From positions 28,619-92,618 of the forward strand of contig CAMBSD010000014.1 in NCBI GenBank assembly GCA_945870425.1: a DNA stretch of 64,000 bases, written 5' to 3'. Within the stretch, counting starts at the first letter, position 1. Every line of letters starts with the position of its first letter. Origin of the DNA: Chitinophaga pinensis (GTDB lineage Bacteria > Bacteroidota > Bacteroidia > UKL13-3). A program made the translations under genes and the position numbers. This document shows positions 21,361-30,530 of the stretch, in pieces. Under the pieces are notes generated by a model. The model saw only the letters and a program-made list of their open reading frames with translations, was not told the DNA's origin and made no database searches.

Positions 21361-22417
21361 GAATATTATAAAGATACTAAAAATTGTTGCCATTTTAGCT
21401 GTTGTTGCCCTTTTGGCTTGGCCTAAGCTTATGCCTAGTAAAAATGATAAATCGCAAGCCGCGCAGGCCAAGGCTAAGAAAATGCCAATTAAAGTAAGTG
21501 TTTATGTAACACACAAGCAAGAATTAGAAAATAGTGTTCATGTAGCTGGAAGTATTTTGGCTCAAGATGAAGTGGAATTGCATACTGAAGCCCAAGGTCG
21601 TATTGTGAAAATAAACTTTGAAGAAGGTACAGAGGTAAAGAAAGGCCAACTTCTAATTAAAATTAATGATGCCGATTTGCAAGCCCAATTAAGGAAAGCC
21701 CTTTCGAGCAAAAAGCTGAAAGAAGATTCTGAGAAGAGGAATAATCAACTTTTGGCCAAAGGGGCTATCAGTCAAGAACAATACGATTTAAGCTTGAATG
21801 ATTTAAATGCCGCAATTGCCGATGTTGATTTATTAAAAGAGAATATTAGAAAAACTGAATTGTTGGCGCCCTTTTCAGGTATCATTGGATTGAAATATGT
21901 TAGCCTAGGGAGCTTTGTTACAAATGCTACTAAATTGGCCTCTCTTCAAAGTATCAGTAAAGTTAAAGTTGAATTTTCTGTTCCTGAAAGATATGCATCT
22001 CAATTGAAAAGAGGCAGTGATATTTTATTTACCACCTATGGTTCTGATAAAGTTTTCAAAGCAAATATTTATGCCATTGAACCTAAAGTGGATGAGCTAA
22101 CAAGAAATGTAGTTATGCGTGCCATTTCTGATAATGGCGAAAGGAAATTAATTCCTGGAGCTTTCGCGAAGGTGACGGTTCAACTTCAAAATAAGCCGAA
22201 TTCATTGATGGTTCCAACGCAAAGTGTGGTTCCTATATTGAAAGGACAAAAGGTATACGTTACCAGAGCAGATTCTGTGATTGAGCAGGTTGTAAAAACA
22301 GGTATTAGAACTGATTCGCAAATAGAAATTACTGAAGGTTTGCAGGTAGGAGATTCTGTTGTTGTGAACGGGATTATGTATTTAAAACAAGGTTCAAAAA
22401 TTAAAATAGGAAAATGA
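21361..22417 (+). CDS. RND efflux periplasmic adaptor (MFP) subunit
   Basis: GRIVKINFEEGTEVKKGQLLIKINDADLQAQL...ELLAPFSGIIGLKYVSLGSFV; start chosen at MNIIKI. Confidence 0.93.
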
Positions 22418-25400
22418 GTTTATCGAGTACCAGCATAAACAGGCCTGTTTTAGCCACTGTTTTTTCTATCATCATAGTATTGTTTGGGGCCATTGGTTTT
22501 AACTTTCTTGGTGTAAGGGAATATCCATCTATTGATCCTCCTGTAATTACAGTAAGAACCAATTATACGGGTGCAAACCCCGATATCATTGAATCTCAAA
22601 TTACCGAACCATTAGAAAAAGCAATCAATGGAATAGCAGGTATTCGTTCTATTTCATCGGCAAGTAACCAAGGATCTAGTAGTATTACAGTTGAGTTTAA
22701 TCTGAATGAGAATTTGGAGGCAGCCGCCAATGATGTGAGAGATAAGGTTTCTCAAGCGGTGAGACAATTACCTCAAGACATTGATGCCCCCCCTGTAGTG
22801 AGTAAAGCTGATGCCAATTCTGATGCCATCATTTCAATGACCGTTCAGAGTGATACCAAATCTCAATTGGATGTAAGTGATTATGCTGAAAATGTTTTAT
22901 TAGAAAGGCTACAAACTATACCTGGTGTAAGTACGGTTCAAATTTGGGGTCAGAAGAAATATGCCATGCGATTGTGGTTTGACCCTGCTAAACTAGCTTC
23001 GTTTAAACTAACTCCGTTGGATGTGAAGCAGGCTTTGGATAGAGAAAATGTGGAGTTGCCTGGAGGAAAGATAGAAGGAAACAATACGGAACTTTCTGTT
23101 AAAACGGTTGGTAGATTTAGCACTGCTGAAGAGTTTAACAATATCATTATCCAAACTAATAATACCAAGGCGATTCGTTTAGGTGATATTGGTTATGCTG
23201 CCTTGGGTGCTGAAAATGAAGAAACAATCTTAAAATCAAATGGAGTGCCCATGATTGGTCTTGGTGTAGTGCCTCAGCCGGGTGCCAATTATGTGGAGAT
23301 TGCAGATGAATTTTATAAACGTTATGAGCAAATTAAAAAGGATGTTCCTAAGGATTTTAAACTCGATATAGCCCTTGATAATACTAGGTTTATCAAGACC
23401 TCGATTAAAGAAGTAGAAGAAACCCTTTTGATAGCATTTGTTTTGGTAGTTTTGATTATTTTCTTGTTTTTTAGGGATTGGTTGATTGCCTTCAGACCTT
23501 TGATTGATATACCTGTTTCGTTAATTGGTGCCTTTTTTATCATGTATATTTTTGGCTATTCGATCAATATTTTAACTTTATTGGCAATTGTATTGGCTAC
23601 AGGTTTGGTGGTAGATGATGGTATTGTTGTAACCGAAAATATTTTCAAAAAAATAGAAGAAGGGCTTTCGCCAAGAGAAGCTGCCATAAAGGGATCTAAT
23701 GAAATATTCTTTGCTGTTATATCAACGTCAATTACACTTGCAGTTGTGTTTTTACCCATTATATTTTTAGAAGGATTTGTGGGCAGGCTATTCAGTGAGT
23801 TTGGGATAGTCGTTTCAGGGGCAGTGCTTATTTCCGCTTTCGTTTCGCTGTCACTCACACCCATGTTGAATGTGAAGTTGCAGCGTAAGTCAAACAAAAG
23901 GACAAAATTCTATACTTCAACAGAGCCTTATTTTGAGGCTATGAACCTTGCCTATAGAAATTCACTTGAAAAGTTTATAGCTAAAAGATGGTATGCTGTA
24001 TTAATCGTTGTTGTATCAGTTGGTCTTATTTGGCTTATTGGTTCATCTATGCAATCTGAACTAGCCCCTCTTGATGATAGGGGTATGATGCGCATTATTG
24101 CAACCGCCCCAGAAGGATCATCCTATGAATTTACTGACAGATACATGGATAAATTGTCTGAGTATGTAGAGGATTCGGTGCCAGAAAAGCGAATGACATT
24201 AGTTATCACAGCCCCAGGTTTTACAGGTAGTGGAGCGGTTAATACAGGTTTTTTTAGGATTGTTTTAGCAGATGTAGATAACAGGAAACGATCGCAACAA
24301 GAAATTGCTCAGATGGTTCAAAAGAATGTATCTGGTATTACAGATGCTAAAGCATATGTGGTACAGGAACAAACAATCAATGGCTCAGGTGGTGCTCGAG
24401 CCGGTTTGCCTGTTCAATACATTATACAAAATCAAGATTTTAGTAAAATACAACTAGTGTTGCCGAAATTTTTGGATGAGGTTAATAAGGATACAAAAAC
24501 CTTCCAAGGTACTGATGTAAACTTGAAATTCAATAAGCCTGAATTAGTAATTACCATCAATAGGGAAAAGGCCAAAAACCTCGGTGTGAGTGTGCAAGCC
24601 ATTGCCCAAACACTTCAATTTACATATGGTGGCATTCGATATGGGTATTTTACCCAAAGAGGAAAGCAATATCAAATTATTGGGCAAGCTGATCGTTCTA
24701 ATAGAGATGAACCATCGGATTTAAAATCGTTGTATGTTCGAAATGATAAAGGTCAATTGATACAATTGGACAATGTGATTGAGGTAATAGAGCAAAGTAG
24801 TCCTCCTCAATTGTATCATTATAATAGGTATAAAGCTGCTACCGTTTCAGCGGGATTGGCTCCAGGAAAAACCATTGGTGATGGTATAAAAGCGATGGAT
24901 GTTATCAAAAAGAAATTATTGGATGAAAGCTTTACCACCGATTTAGGGGGACCTTCAAGGGATTTTGCAGAAAGTTCATCAAATACAACTTTTGCTTTTA
25001 TATTAGCATTGGTTCTTGTTTATTTGGTTTTAGCTGCTCAGTTTGAAAGTTTTATTGACCCTGTAATAATTATGTTGACAGTGCCTATGGCATTGGCAGG
25101 TGCACTTATTTCATTGTGGTATTTTGATCAAACACTTAACATCTTTAGTCAGATAGGTATCATTGTTTTGCTAGGTTTGGTGACTAAAAATGGAATTTTG
25201 ATAGTTGAGTTTGCCAATCAGAAAAAGGAAAAAGGTATAGATAAATTGCAAGCTGTTAAAGAGGCAGCCGTTGATAGGCTTAGGCCCATTATGATGACAA
25301 GTATTGCCACTATTTTGGGCGCTTTACCAATTGCTTTAGCATTAGGTGCAGGTGCTAAAAGTCGCATGTCTCTTGGTATCGTCATTATTGGAGGTTTGTT

Positions 25401-25521
25401 ATTTTCGGGATTCCTTACATTGTATGTTATTCCGGCAGTGTATAGCTTTTTGTCCATGAAAAGTAAGCATAACAAAACCGATGAAAATAATGAAGTTAAA
25501 GATTCTAATAACATTAAATAG
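22414..25521 (+). CDS. RND efflux transporter permease (AcrB/HAE1 type)
   Basis: 1035 aa; INRPVLATVFSIIIVLFGAIGFNFLGVREYPSIDPPVI...GLVVDDGIVVTENIFKKIEEG...AAQFESFIDPVIIMLTVPMALAGAL; ATGA overlap with upstream gene. Confidence 0.98.
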   Translation: MSLSSTSINRPVLATVFSIIIVLFGAIGFNFLGVREYPSIDPPVITVRTNYTGANPDIIESQITEPLEKAINGIAGIRSISSASNQGSSSITVEFNLNENLEAAANDVRDKVSQAVRQLPQDIDAPPVVSKADANSDAIISMTVQSDTKSQLDVSDYAENVLLERLQTIPGVSTVQIWGQKKYAMRLWFDPAKLASFKLTPLDVKQALDRENVELPGGKIEGNNTELSVKTVGRFSTAEEFNNIIIQTNNTKAIRLGDIGYAALGAENEETILKSNGVPMIGLGVVPQPGANYVEIADEFYKRYEQIKKDVPKDFKLDIALDNTRFIKTSIKEVEETLLIAFVLVVLIIFLFFRDWLIAFRPLIDIPVSLIGAFFIMYIFGYSINILTLLAIVLATGLVVDDGIVVTENIFKKIEEGLSPREAAIKGSNEIFFAVISTSITLAVVFLPIIFLEGFVGRLFSEFGIVVSGAVLISAFVSLSLTPMLNVKLQRKSNKRTKFYTSTEPYFEAMNLAYRNSLEKFIAKRWYAVLIVVVSVGLIWLIGSSMQSELAPLDDRGMMRIIATAPEGSSYEFTDRYMDKLSEYVEDSVPEKRMTLVITAPGFTGSGAVNTGFFRIVLADVDNRKRSQQEIAQMVQKNVSGITDAKAYVVQEQTINGSGGARAGLPVQYIIQNQDFSKIQLVLPKFLDEVNKDTKTFQGTDVNLKFNKPELVITINREKAKNLGVSVQAIAQTLQFTYGGIRYGYFTQRGKQYQIIGQADRSNRDEPSDLKSLYVRNDKGQLIQLDNVIEVIEQSSPPQLYHYNRYKAATVSAGLAPGKTIGDGIKAMDVIKKKLLDESFTTDLGGPSRDFAESSSNTTFAFILALVLVYLVLAAQFESFIDPVIIMLTVPMALAGALISLWYFDQTLNIFSQIGIIVLLGLVTKNGILIVEFANQKKEKGIDKLQAVKEAAVDRLRPIMMTSIATILGALPIALALGAGAKSRMSLGIVIIGGLLFSGFLTLYVIPAVYSFLSMKSKHNKTDENNEVKDSNNIK

Positions 25522-26842
25522 CATTAAATTGAATTCAATAAAATATAAATTATATACAGTTTTTGTTTTTCTGAGCATTCTAATGCATGTTCATGCACAG
25601 CAGACAATCAGTCTTGATGATGCCTTAAAAATGGCATTGGAAAACAACTATGCCATACAAATAGCAAAAAATGAGGCTGCCACTAGTAAAAATAATAATA
25701 GGTTGGGTGCCGCAGGCATGTTGCCCAGTGTGTTTGGTTCTGCTGGTCAGGATAACCAAGTGCAAGATACCAAACAAAAGTTCTTAAGTGGTAGTGAGAA
25801 TAATAAAGATGGTGCAAAGTCAAGCAATTTAAATGCAGGTTTGGAGATAGGTTGGACCATTTTTGATGGGATGAAAATGTTTGCTACAAAGAACCGTTTA
25901 AAGGAATTGCAGGACATAGGCGAGTTGAAAATGCGAAGCCAAATTGAATTGACCTTTTCAAAAGTTATAAAAGCCTATATGGATGTGGTATTGGCAAAAC
26001 AACAGCTAGCCTTATATACAGAGACCTTGCTTCGATCTCAAAAAAGATACGAATTTGCCGAAGAGAAATTTAAGGCTGGCAAATCTCCCAAAACTGAATT
26101 GCTGCAAGCGCAAGTAGATTTGAATACTGATAAGTCTGGTAAAATTAGGCAACAAATAACTTATAAAAACAGCAAGGCCCTTTTAAATCAGTTGTTGGCT
26201 AGAGAGGTAAATACTGAATTTGATGTTAACGAAATCATTCAATTAAAAACTGAAATTAAACTTGAAGATATTCAAGATAAGGCTATTTCGCAGAATGCAG
26301 GTTTACAAATAGCAAAGAAAAATCAAAACATAAGCATACTTAATATTAAGGAAGTGCAAGCTGAGAAAATGCCAAGCATACAACTAAAAAGTGGTTATAA
26401 CTTCAGTCGTTCTCAATCAGAAGCTGGATTTCTTCAATCATCTCAGAGTTTAGGTTTTCATTATGGTGCAGGTTTAAGCATAAATTTATTTAATGGATAC
26501 GATGTCAATCGTAGGTTAATTAATAATCGGTTGGCTTTTCGTTCCAGTGAATGGATGTATAAAGATTCGCTAGGTAAAGTGCAATCAGCTGTGGCTCAAG
26601 CTTGGAATAATTATCAAGGTAGTTTGCAACTCTTGTCTTTTGAACAACAAAACATTCAAGTTGCAGAAGAAAACTATTCAATAGCAGAAGAACAGTACAA
26701 GGTAGGTGTTATAACTTCCATTGAATTACGTAATGCCCAAATTAATTTAATTAATAGTAAAACTAGACTACTTAGTGTTCAGAACGAAGCTAAAATGAGT
26801 GAGACCGAACTTTTAAGACTAAGTGGTGAATTATTAAAATAA
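25481..26842 (+). CDS. TolC family outer membrane efflux protein
   Basis: ISLDDALKMALENNYAIQIAKNEAATSKNN...AEEKFKAGKSPKTELLQAQVDL...AEEQYKVGVITSIELRNAQINLINSKTRLL. Confidence 0.93.
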   Translation: MKIMKLKILITLNSIKLNSIKYKLYTVFVFLSILMHVHAQQTISLDDALKMALENNYAIQIAKNEAATSKNNNRLGAAGMLPSVFGSAGQDNQVQDTKQKFLSGSENNKDGAKSSNLNAGLEIGWTIFDGMKMFATKNRLKELQDIGELKMRSQIELTFSKVIKAYMDVVLAKQQLALYTETLLRSQKRYEFAEEKFKAGKSPKTELLQAQVDLNTDKSGKIRQQITYKNSKALLNQLLAREVNTEFDVNEIIQLKTEIKLEDIQDKAISQNAGLQIAKKNQNISILNIKEVQAEKMPSIQLKSGYNFSRSQSEAGFLQSSQSLGFHYGAGLSINLFNGYDVNRRLINNRLAFRSSEWMYKDSLGKVQSAVAQAWNNYQGSLQLLSFEQQNIQVAEENYSIAEEQYKVGVITSIELRNAQINLINSKTRLLSVQNEAKMSETELLRLSGELLK

Positions 26843-26893
26843 AGTCTTCTAAAAAATGAGTTTTTTAGATTGGTCTATTATGCTAAATTAGTG

Positions 26894-26901
26894 TATATTT
26901 G
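26894..26901 (+). promoter_or_regulatory. Candidate Bacteroidota -7 box TATATTTG upstream of the OmpA/TSP3 gene
   Basis: Matches TAnnTTTG; 19 bp before ATG at 26920. Confidence 0.4.
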
Positions 26902-26919
26902 TTTATTAATACTAAATCT

Positions 26920-28467
26920 ATGAAAAAATTAATTACTACAATGGCAATTATTATTGCTTCATTATCGAGTTATGCTCAAACTAAAGATTTGCCTTGGCAA
27001 GTTAGCTTAAGTCTCGGCCTCGCAGAATACAGCGGAGACATTGGCAATGGCTTTTTCCTATTTGACTTAACTGGACATAATATTGGTCAAAATGGTGTAT
27101 CAAAAAAAAATACACCAGGCTTAGGATTAATTTCAGTTAACAAATACCTAAATTCAAAATTCGACCTTTCTTTTAGAGGTTATTATGGAGAATGGGGTTA
27201 TTATAGAAACGCTGCACCAGGAAATTACTTATTCAGAAACATGGTAGGCCTAGAATGCGCCCCGCGTTGGAAGTTTCTTGCCATGGATAACGCCATTTTC
27301 GTCCCTTATTTAACTGCTGGTATTGGCTTCGGGCGTGTTAAAATGAATAATACTAATGATGATTATGGCATTTTTGGCTTTGATAAAACTTATATTTATC
27401 AATTAACTGTTCCAATGGGATTAGGCTTAAATATTAATCTTACACCAAAGCTTGGTTTAAATTTGCAATCAAATTTTATGTGGACCAATAGGGATAATGT
27501 TGATGGAAGAAGCGCATCAAATAGCTCCTTTACCACAGATGCAGCGTGGCTTCATACATTAGGTATTACTTTCAATTTAGGTAAAATGAAAGATATCGAC
27601 AAAGATGGAGTAGCAGATAGAAAAGACAAATGTATTAATACCCCTGCGGGTGCCATAGTAGATAATGTTGGTTGTATTATTGATAAAGATAAAGATGGTA
27701 TTGCTGATAACCTTGATGCCTGCCCTGATAAAGCGGGTATTGCTCAATTTAATGGCTGCCCTGATAGTGATAAAGATGGAATTGAAGATAGCAAAGATAA
27801 ATGTATTGACATAGCAGGAATAGCTAAGTTTGATGGTTGTCCTGATACCGATAATGATGGAATAAAAGATAGTGAAGATAAGTGTCCTTCTGTTTATGGT
27901 CTTATTCAATTCAATGGTTGTCCTGATAATGATAACGATGGTATTCAAGATAGCCAAGATGCTTGTCCGAATGAAAAAGGTACTGCACAATTCAATGGAT
28001 GTCCTGACTCTGATGGAGATGGTTTACCTGATAACAAAGATAAATGCCCAACGGTTGCAGGTCCAGCTAGTAATAATGGCTGTCCAGAAATTAAAGCAGA
28101 AGTTCGTAAATTGTTTGAACGTGCTTTGCAAGGTGTACAATTTGAATCAGGTAAATCTACAATTAAGAAAGAATCATTTGCTATACTGAACAATGTAATA
28201 ACAGTCATGATTGAAAACCCATCTTATAAATTATATATCTCTGGGCATACAGATAATGCTGGTAATGCAGATAAGAACTTACAATTATCTAAAGCAAGAG
28301 CAGCGGCAGTTGAAAAATACCTAGAGAATAAAGGTGTTTCAACAGAAAGAGTTAGAAGTGAAGGATTTGGTTCAACCATTTCAGTAGCTGACAATGCTAC
28401 TAAAGAAGGCAGATCGAAGAATCGCAGGGTTGAGTTTAAAGTGGAGTTTGAAGATATAGTTAAATAG
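26920..28467 (+). CDS. OmpA family porin with thrombospondin type 3 Ca-binding repeats
   Basis: Beta-barrel N-terminus, at least 5 DxDxDGxxDxxDxCP repeats (27592-28085), C-terminal ISGHTDNAGNADKNLQLSKARAAAVEKYL...RRVEFKV. Confidence 0.93.
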   Translation: MKKLITTMAIIIASLSSYAQTKDLPWQVSLSLGLAEYSGDIGNGFFLFDLTGHNIGQNGVSKKNTPGLGLISVNKYLNSKFDLSFRGYYGEWGYYRNAAPGNYLFRNMVGLECAPRWKFLAMDNAIFVPYLTAGIGFGRVKMNNTNDDYGIFGFDKTYIYQLTVPMGLGLNINLTPKLGLNLQSNFMWTNRDNVDGRSASNSSFTTDAAWLHTLGITFNLGKMKDIDKDGVADRKDKCINTPAGAIVDNVGCIIDKDKDGIADNLDACPDKAGIAQFNGCPDSDKDGIEDSKDKCIDIAGIAKFDGCPDTDNDGIKDSEDKCPSVYGLIQFNGCPDNDNDGIQDSQDACPNEKGTAQFNGCPDSDGDGLPDNKDKCPTVAGPASNNGCPEIKAEVRKLFERALQGVQFESGKSTIKKESFAILNNVITVMIENPSYKLYISGHTDNAGNADKNLQLSKARAAAVEKYLENKGVSTERVRSEGFGSTISVADNATKEGRSKNRRVEFKVEFEDIVK

Positions 28468-28484
28468 ACAATCTTCTCATACTT

Positions 28485-28519
28485 AAAAGCCGACCTTCAT
28501 TAAAAAGGTCGGCTTTTTT
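28485..28519. terminator. Rho-independent terminator, potentially bidirectional
   Basis: aaaaGCCGACCTTcattaaaAAGGTCGGCtttttt. Confidence 0.9.
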
Positions 28520-29030
28520 ATTTCTTATACTTTGGGTGAAGTTTTTTACTTTTTCTTTGGTGCATCGTTTGCCCTTTTAATTCCTTTGAAAGAACACTGA
28601 TGTTTCCATCTTTTTCTAGAATGGCTAGTTCAACGTCTTGAATGGAAGCCACACCATGCTCCCGAACGACAGCCTCTATTTCAGACAGAGTAATTCTTTG
28701 ACTTCTCATGTTCCTTTCAATTATATCACCTTTGTAAATTAACATGTAAGAATCGCCTTCTACTATTCTTGAAAATAGATTTGACTTGTATAAAAGAAGT
28801 TTGAATAAGTAATTTTAAATAAATAAGGTTATTGCTGCGAATAAGCCTCCCGATAGCGAAGTATCTGGTCCAACCATGGCATTTTGAACAGCATTGCTTA
28901 TTAATAAAATGAGTACTAGGTCGGTTATTGATAATTGAGACAATTCCTTTTTACCAAAAATTCGAATGGCAAAAACCATAAATAAATAAACAGTTGCAGC
29001 GCGAAATGAAATATCAAAGAAACTATCCAT
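28518..29030 (-). pseudogene. DUF421/YetF-like membrane protein interrupted by an in-frame TAA at 28815-28817
   Basis: N-part RIFGKKELSQLSITDLVLILLISNAVQNAMVGPDTSLSGGLFAAITLFI * NYLFKLLLYKSNLFSRIVEGDSYMLIYKGDIIERNMRSQRITLSEIEAVVREHGVASIQDVELAILEKDGNISVL; both halves in the same frame. Confidence 0.88.
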
Positions 29031-29109
29031 AGGATTAAGTTTAATTACTTCTCAAAGATGTTAAAGAATTTCATTGAACACCAATTTGAAATGGGAATGA
29101 GTTTTTATT

Positions 29110-29577
29110 TTATTCCCTTCGTTTATTCTTTGCAGGAAGGTGCATCAAAATTTTACCCATCTCATCCACTAAACTATCAAACAAAATTTGTTGTTGTGGC
29201 TCGCACATCAGCCTGATTTTTTGGAAATGTTTATAGGTTGCAAGGTCTTTATTGTATTTTGCATTTGAAATTGATCTAATAGTAGAATCAATTGCCAAAC
29301 TATCGGTAGATGCAGATTTCAGTAGGTCAAAATAAGCTTTATGGTATGATTTTTCGCCTTTTTCAATATCATTTATCTGGGATCGATGTTCTTTCTTTAA
29401 ATTCTCAAATTGCAATTTCTGTCCATCATTAAGTTTCAATCCTTCAATAATGAGTTTGTCTGGTTTACCAGGCCCACGTCCTCCGAAATTTCTTTTACTA
29501 AATAAAAAGCCGAGGGTACCCAAGTTTAATAACACAAGGAAAACAATGGCTAGTATTAACAAGGTTTAGCGTTTCAT
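29110..29577 (-). CDS. Spy/CpxP-like periplasmic (heavy-metal sensor type) protein; ATG at 29577 is followed by in-frame TAA at codon 4, the open ORF starts at TTG 29562
   Basis: N-terminal TM, LKLNDGQKLQFENLKKEHRSQINDIEKGEKSYHKAYFDLLKS...MCEPQQQILFDSLVDEMGKIL. Confidence 0.7.
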
Positions 29578-29579
29578 AA

Positions 29580-29876
29580 TTAGGGTATTTGTATTTCAGT
29601 ATTTGTATTTAGTTGATAGGCCTCTATCAAAATCTCACTTTTATTTATCTTATTAGAATTGTTTTGGGCAAGAACAAAAATATTAATACCCAATAAAAAA
29701 ATTATTGAGGCTGCAGCGACCCATAACTTTGGCTTTGAAACCATTTTTATTCGAATGGGATCTTCCTTTAATCGATTTTCAAGCTTTATCCAAAGGCTAT
29801 AATCAGGCCCAGCTTGCTGAATGCCTTCAACGCTTTGCATCACTTCATCTTTCCAATAGTCTTTTTTACTTTTCAT
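29580..29876 (-). CDS. Small single-TM protein, candidate anti-sigma factor of the adjacent ECF sigma gene
   Basis: Position directly 3' of the sigma gene on the same strand, soluble N-terminus plus TM (LWVAAASIIFLLGINIFVLA). Confidence 0.5.
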   Translation of the reverse strand: MKSKKDYWKDEVMQSVEGIQQAGPDYSLWIKLENRLKEDPIRIKMVSKPKLWVAAASIIFLLGINIFVLAQNNSNKINKSEILIEAYQLNTNTEIQIP

Positions 29877-29919
29877 TATTTGTTATATTTAAGACGATTC
29901 TCCTATTTATTTCTTGCGC

Positions 29920-30456
29920 TTATTCTTCTTTATACCATTTACCCAATTGTTTTCTAAGGTTTTGTTTGGCCCTAAACAAAAGAGATTCCACTGAAGGGAT
30001 ACTGTTTTGCATAACCTCGCTAATCTCAGCATAACTGAGGCTTTCTAGCTGTGAGAGGATAAAAGCATTCTTTTGATTTTTTGGTAATTTATGTATGGCT
30101 TTAAATAGAATGGCGGATTTTTCTTTGTTTTCAATTTTCACACCAGGGTGAAAAAAATCAGCTTTATCATGGACTAACTCTCCCGAATTGGCATCGAATA
30201 ATTGGCTAATGACAGCAAAACGTTTTTTGCGATTTTTGTATTTAATAAAATCCAAACATTTGTTAATGGCAATGCGATATATCCAAGTGCTTAGGCTAGA
30301 GTCGCCTTTAAAGTTTTCAGACGAACGATACACTTCAAGAAAAACATCTTGCGTGATTTCTTCAGCATCTTCTATGTTTTGAACATAGCTCAATACTGTG
30401 TTATAAATGCGTTTATTGTATTGGTAATAGATATGTTCTAAAGCTTCAGGTGACAT
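29920..30456 (-). CDS. ECF-type RNA polymerase sigma factor
   Basis: EEITQDVFLEVYRSSENFKGDSSLSTWIYRIAINKCLDFIKYKNRKKR; LSYAEISEVMQNSIPSVESLLFRAKQNLRKQL. Confidence 0.95.
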   Translation of the reverse strand: MSPEALEHIYYQYNKRIYNTVLSYVQNIEDAEEITQDVFLEVYRSSENFKGDSSLSTWIYRIAINKCLDFIKYKNRKKRFAVISQLFDANSGELVHDKADFFHPGVKIENKEKSAILFKAIHKLPKNQKNAFILSQLESLSYAEISEVMQNSIPSVESLLFRAKQNLRKQLGKWYKEE

Positions 30457-30530
30457 CTAGTAGGCAACAATACAAAAATGACTTATGTTGTTGTGTCATA
30501 TTGTTGTCAATAAGGATTATAGTAATGAAT

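Noticed and set aside
23322-25514. Multiple antisense ORFs inside the RND permease, and similar ones inside rho, pyc and tex
   Set aside because: The sense-strand gene is unambiguous and the antisense frames have no recognisable domain or independent signals.
27577-27990. Antisense 137-aa ORF opposite the OmpA TSP3 repeats
   Set aside because: It is the mirror of the repetitive Ca-binding DxDxDG sequence on the real coding strand; low-complexity Ile/Thr/Asn translation.
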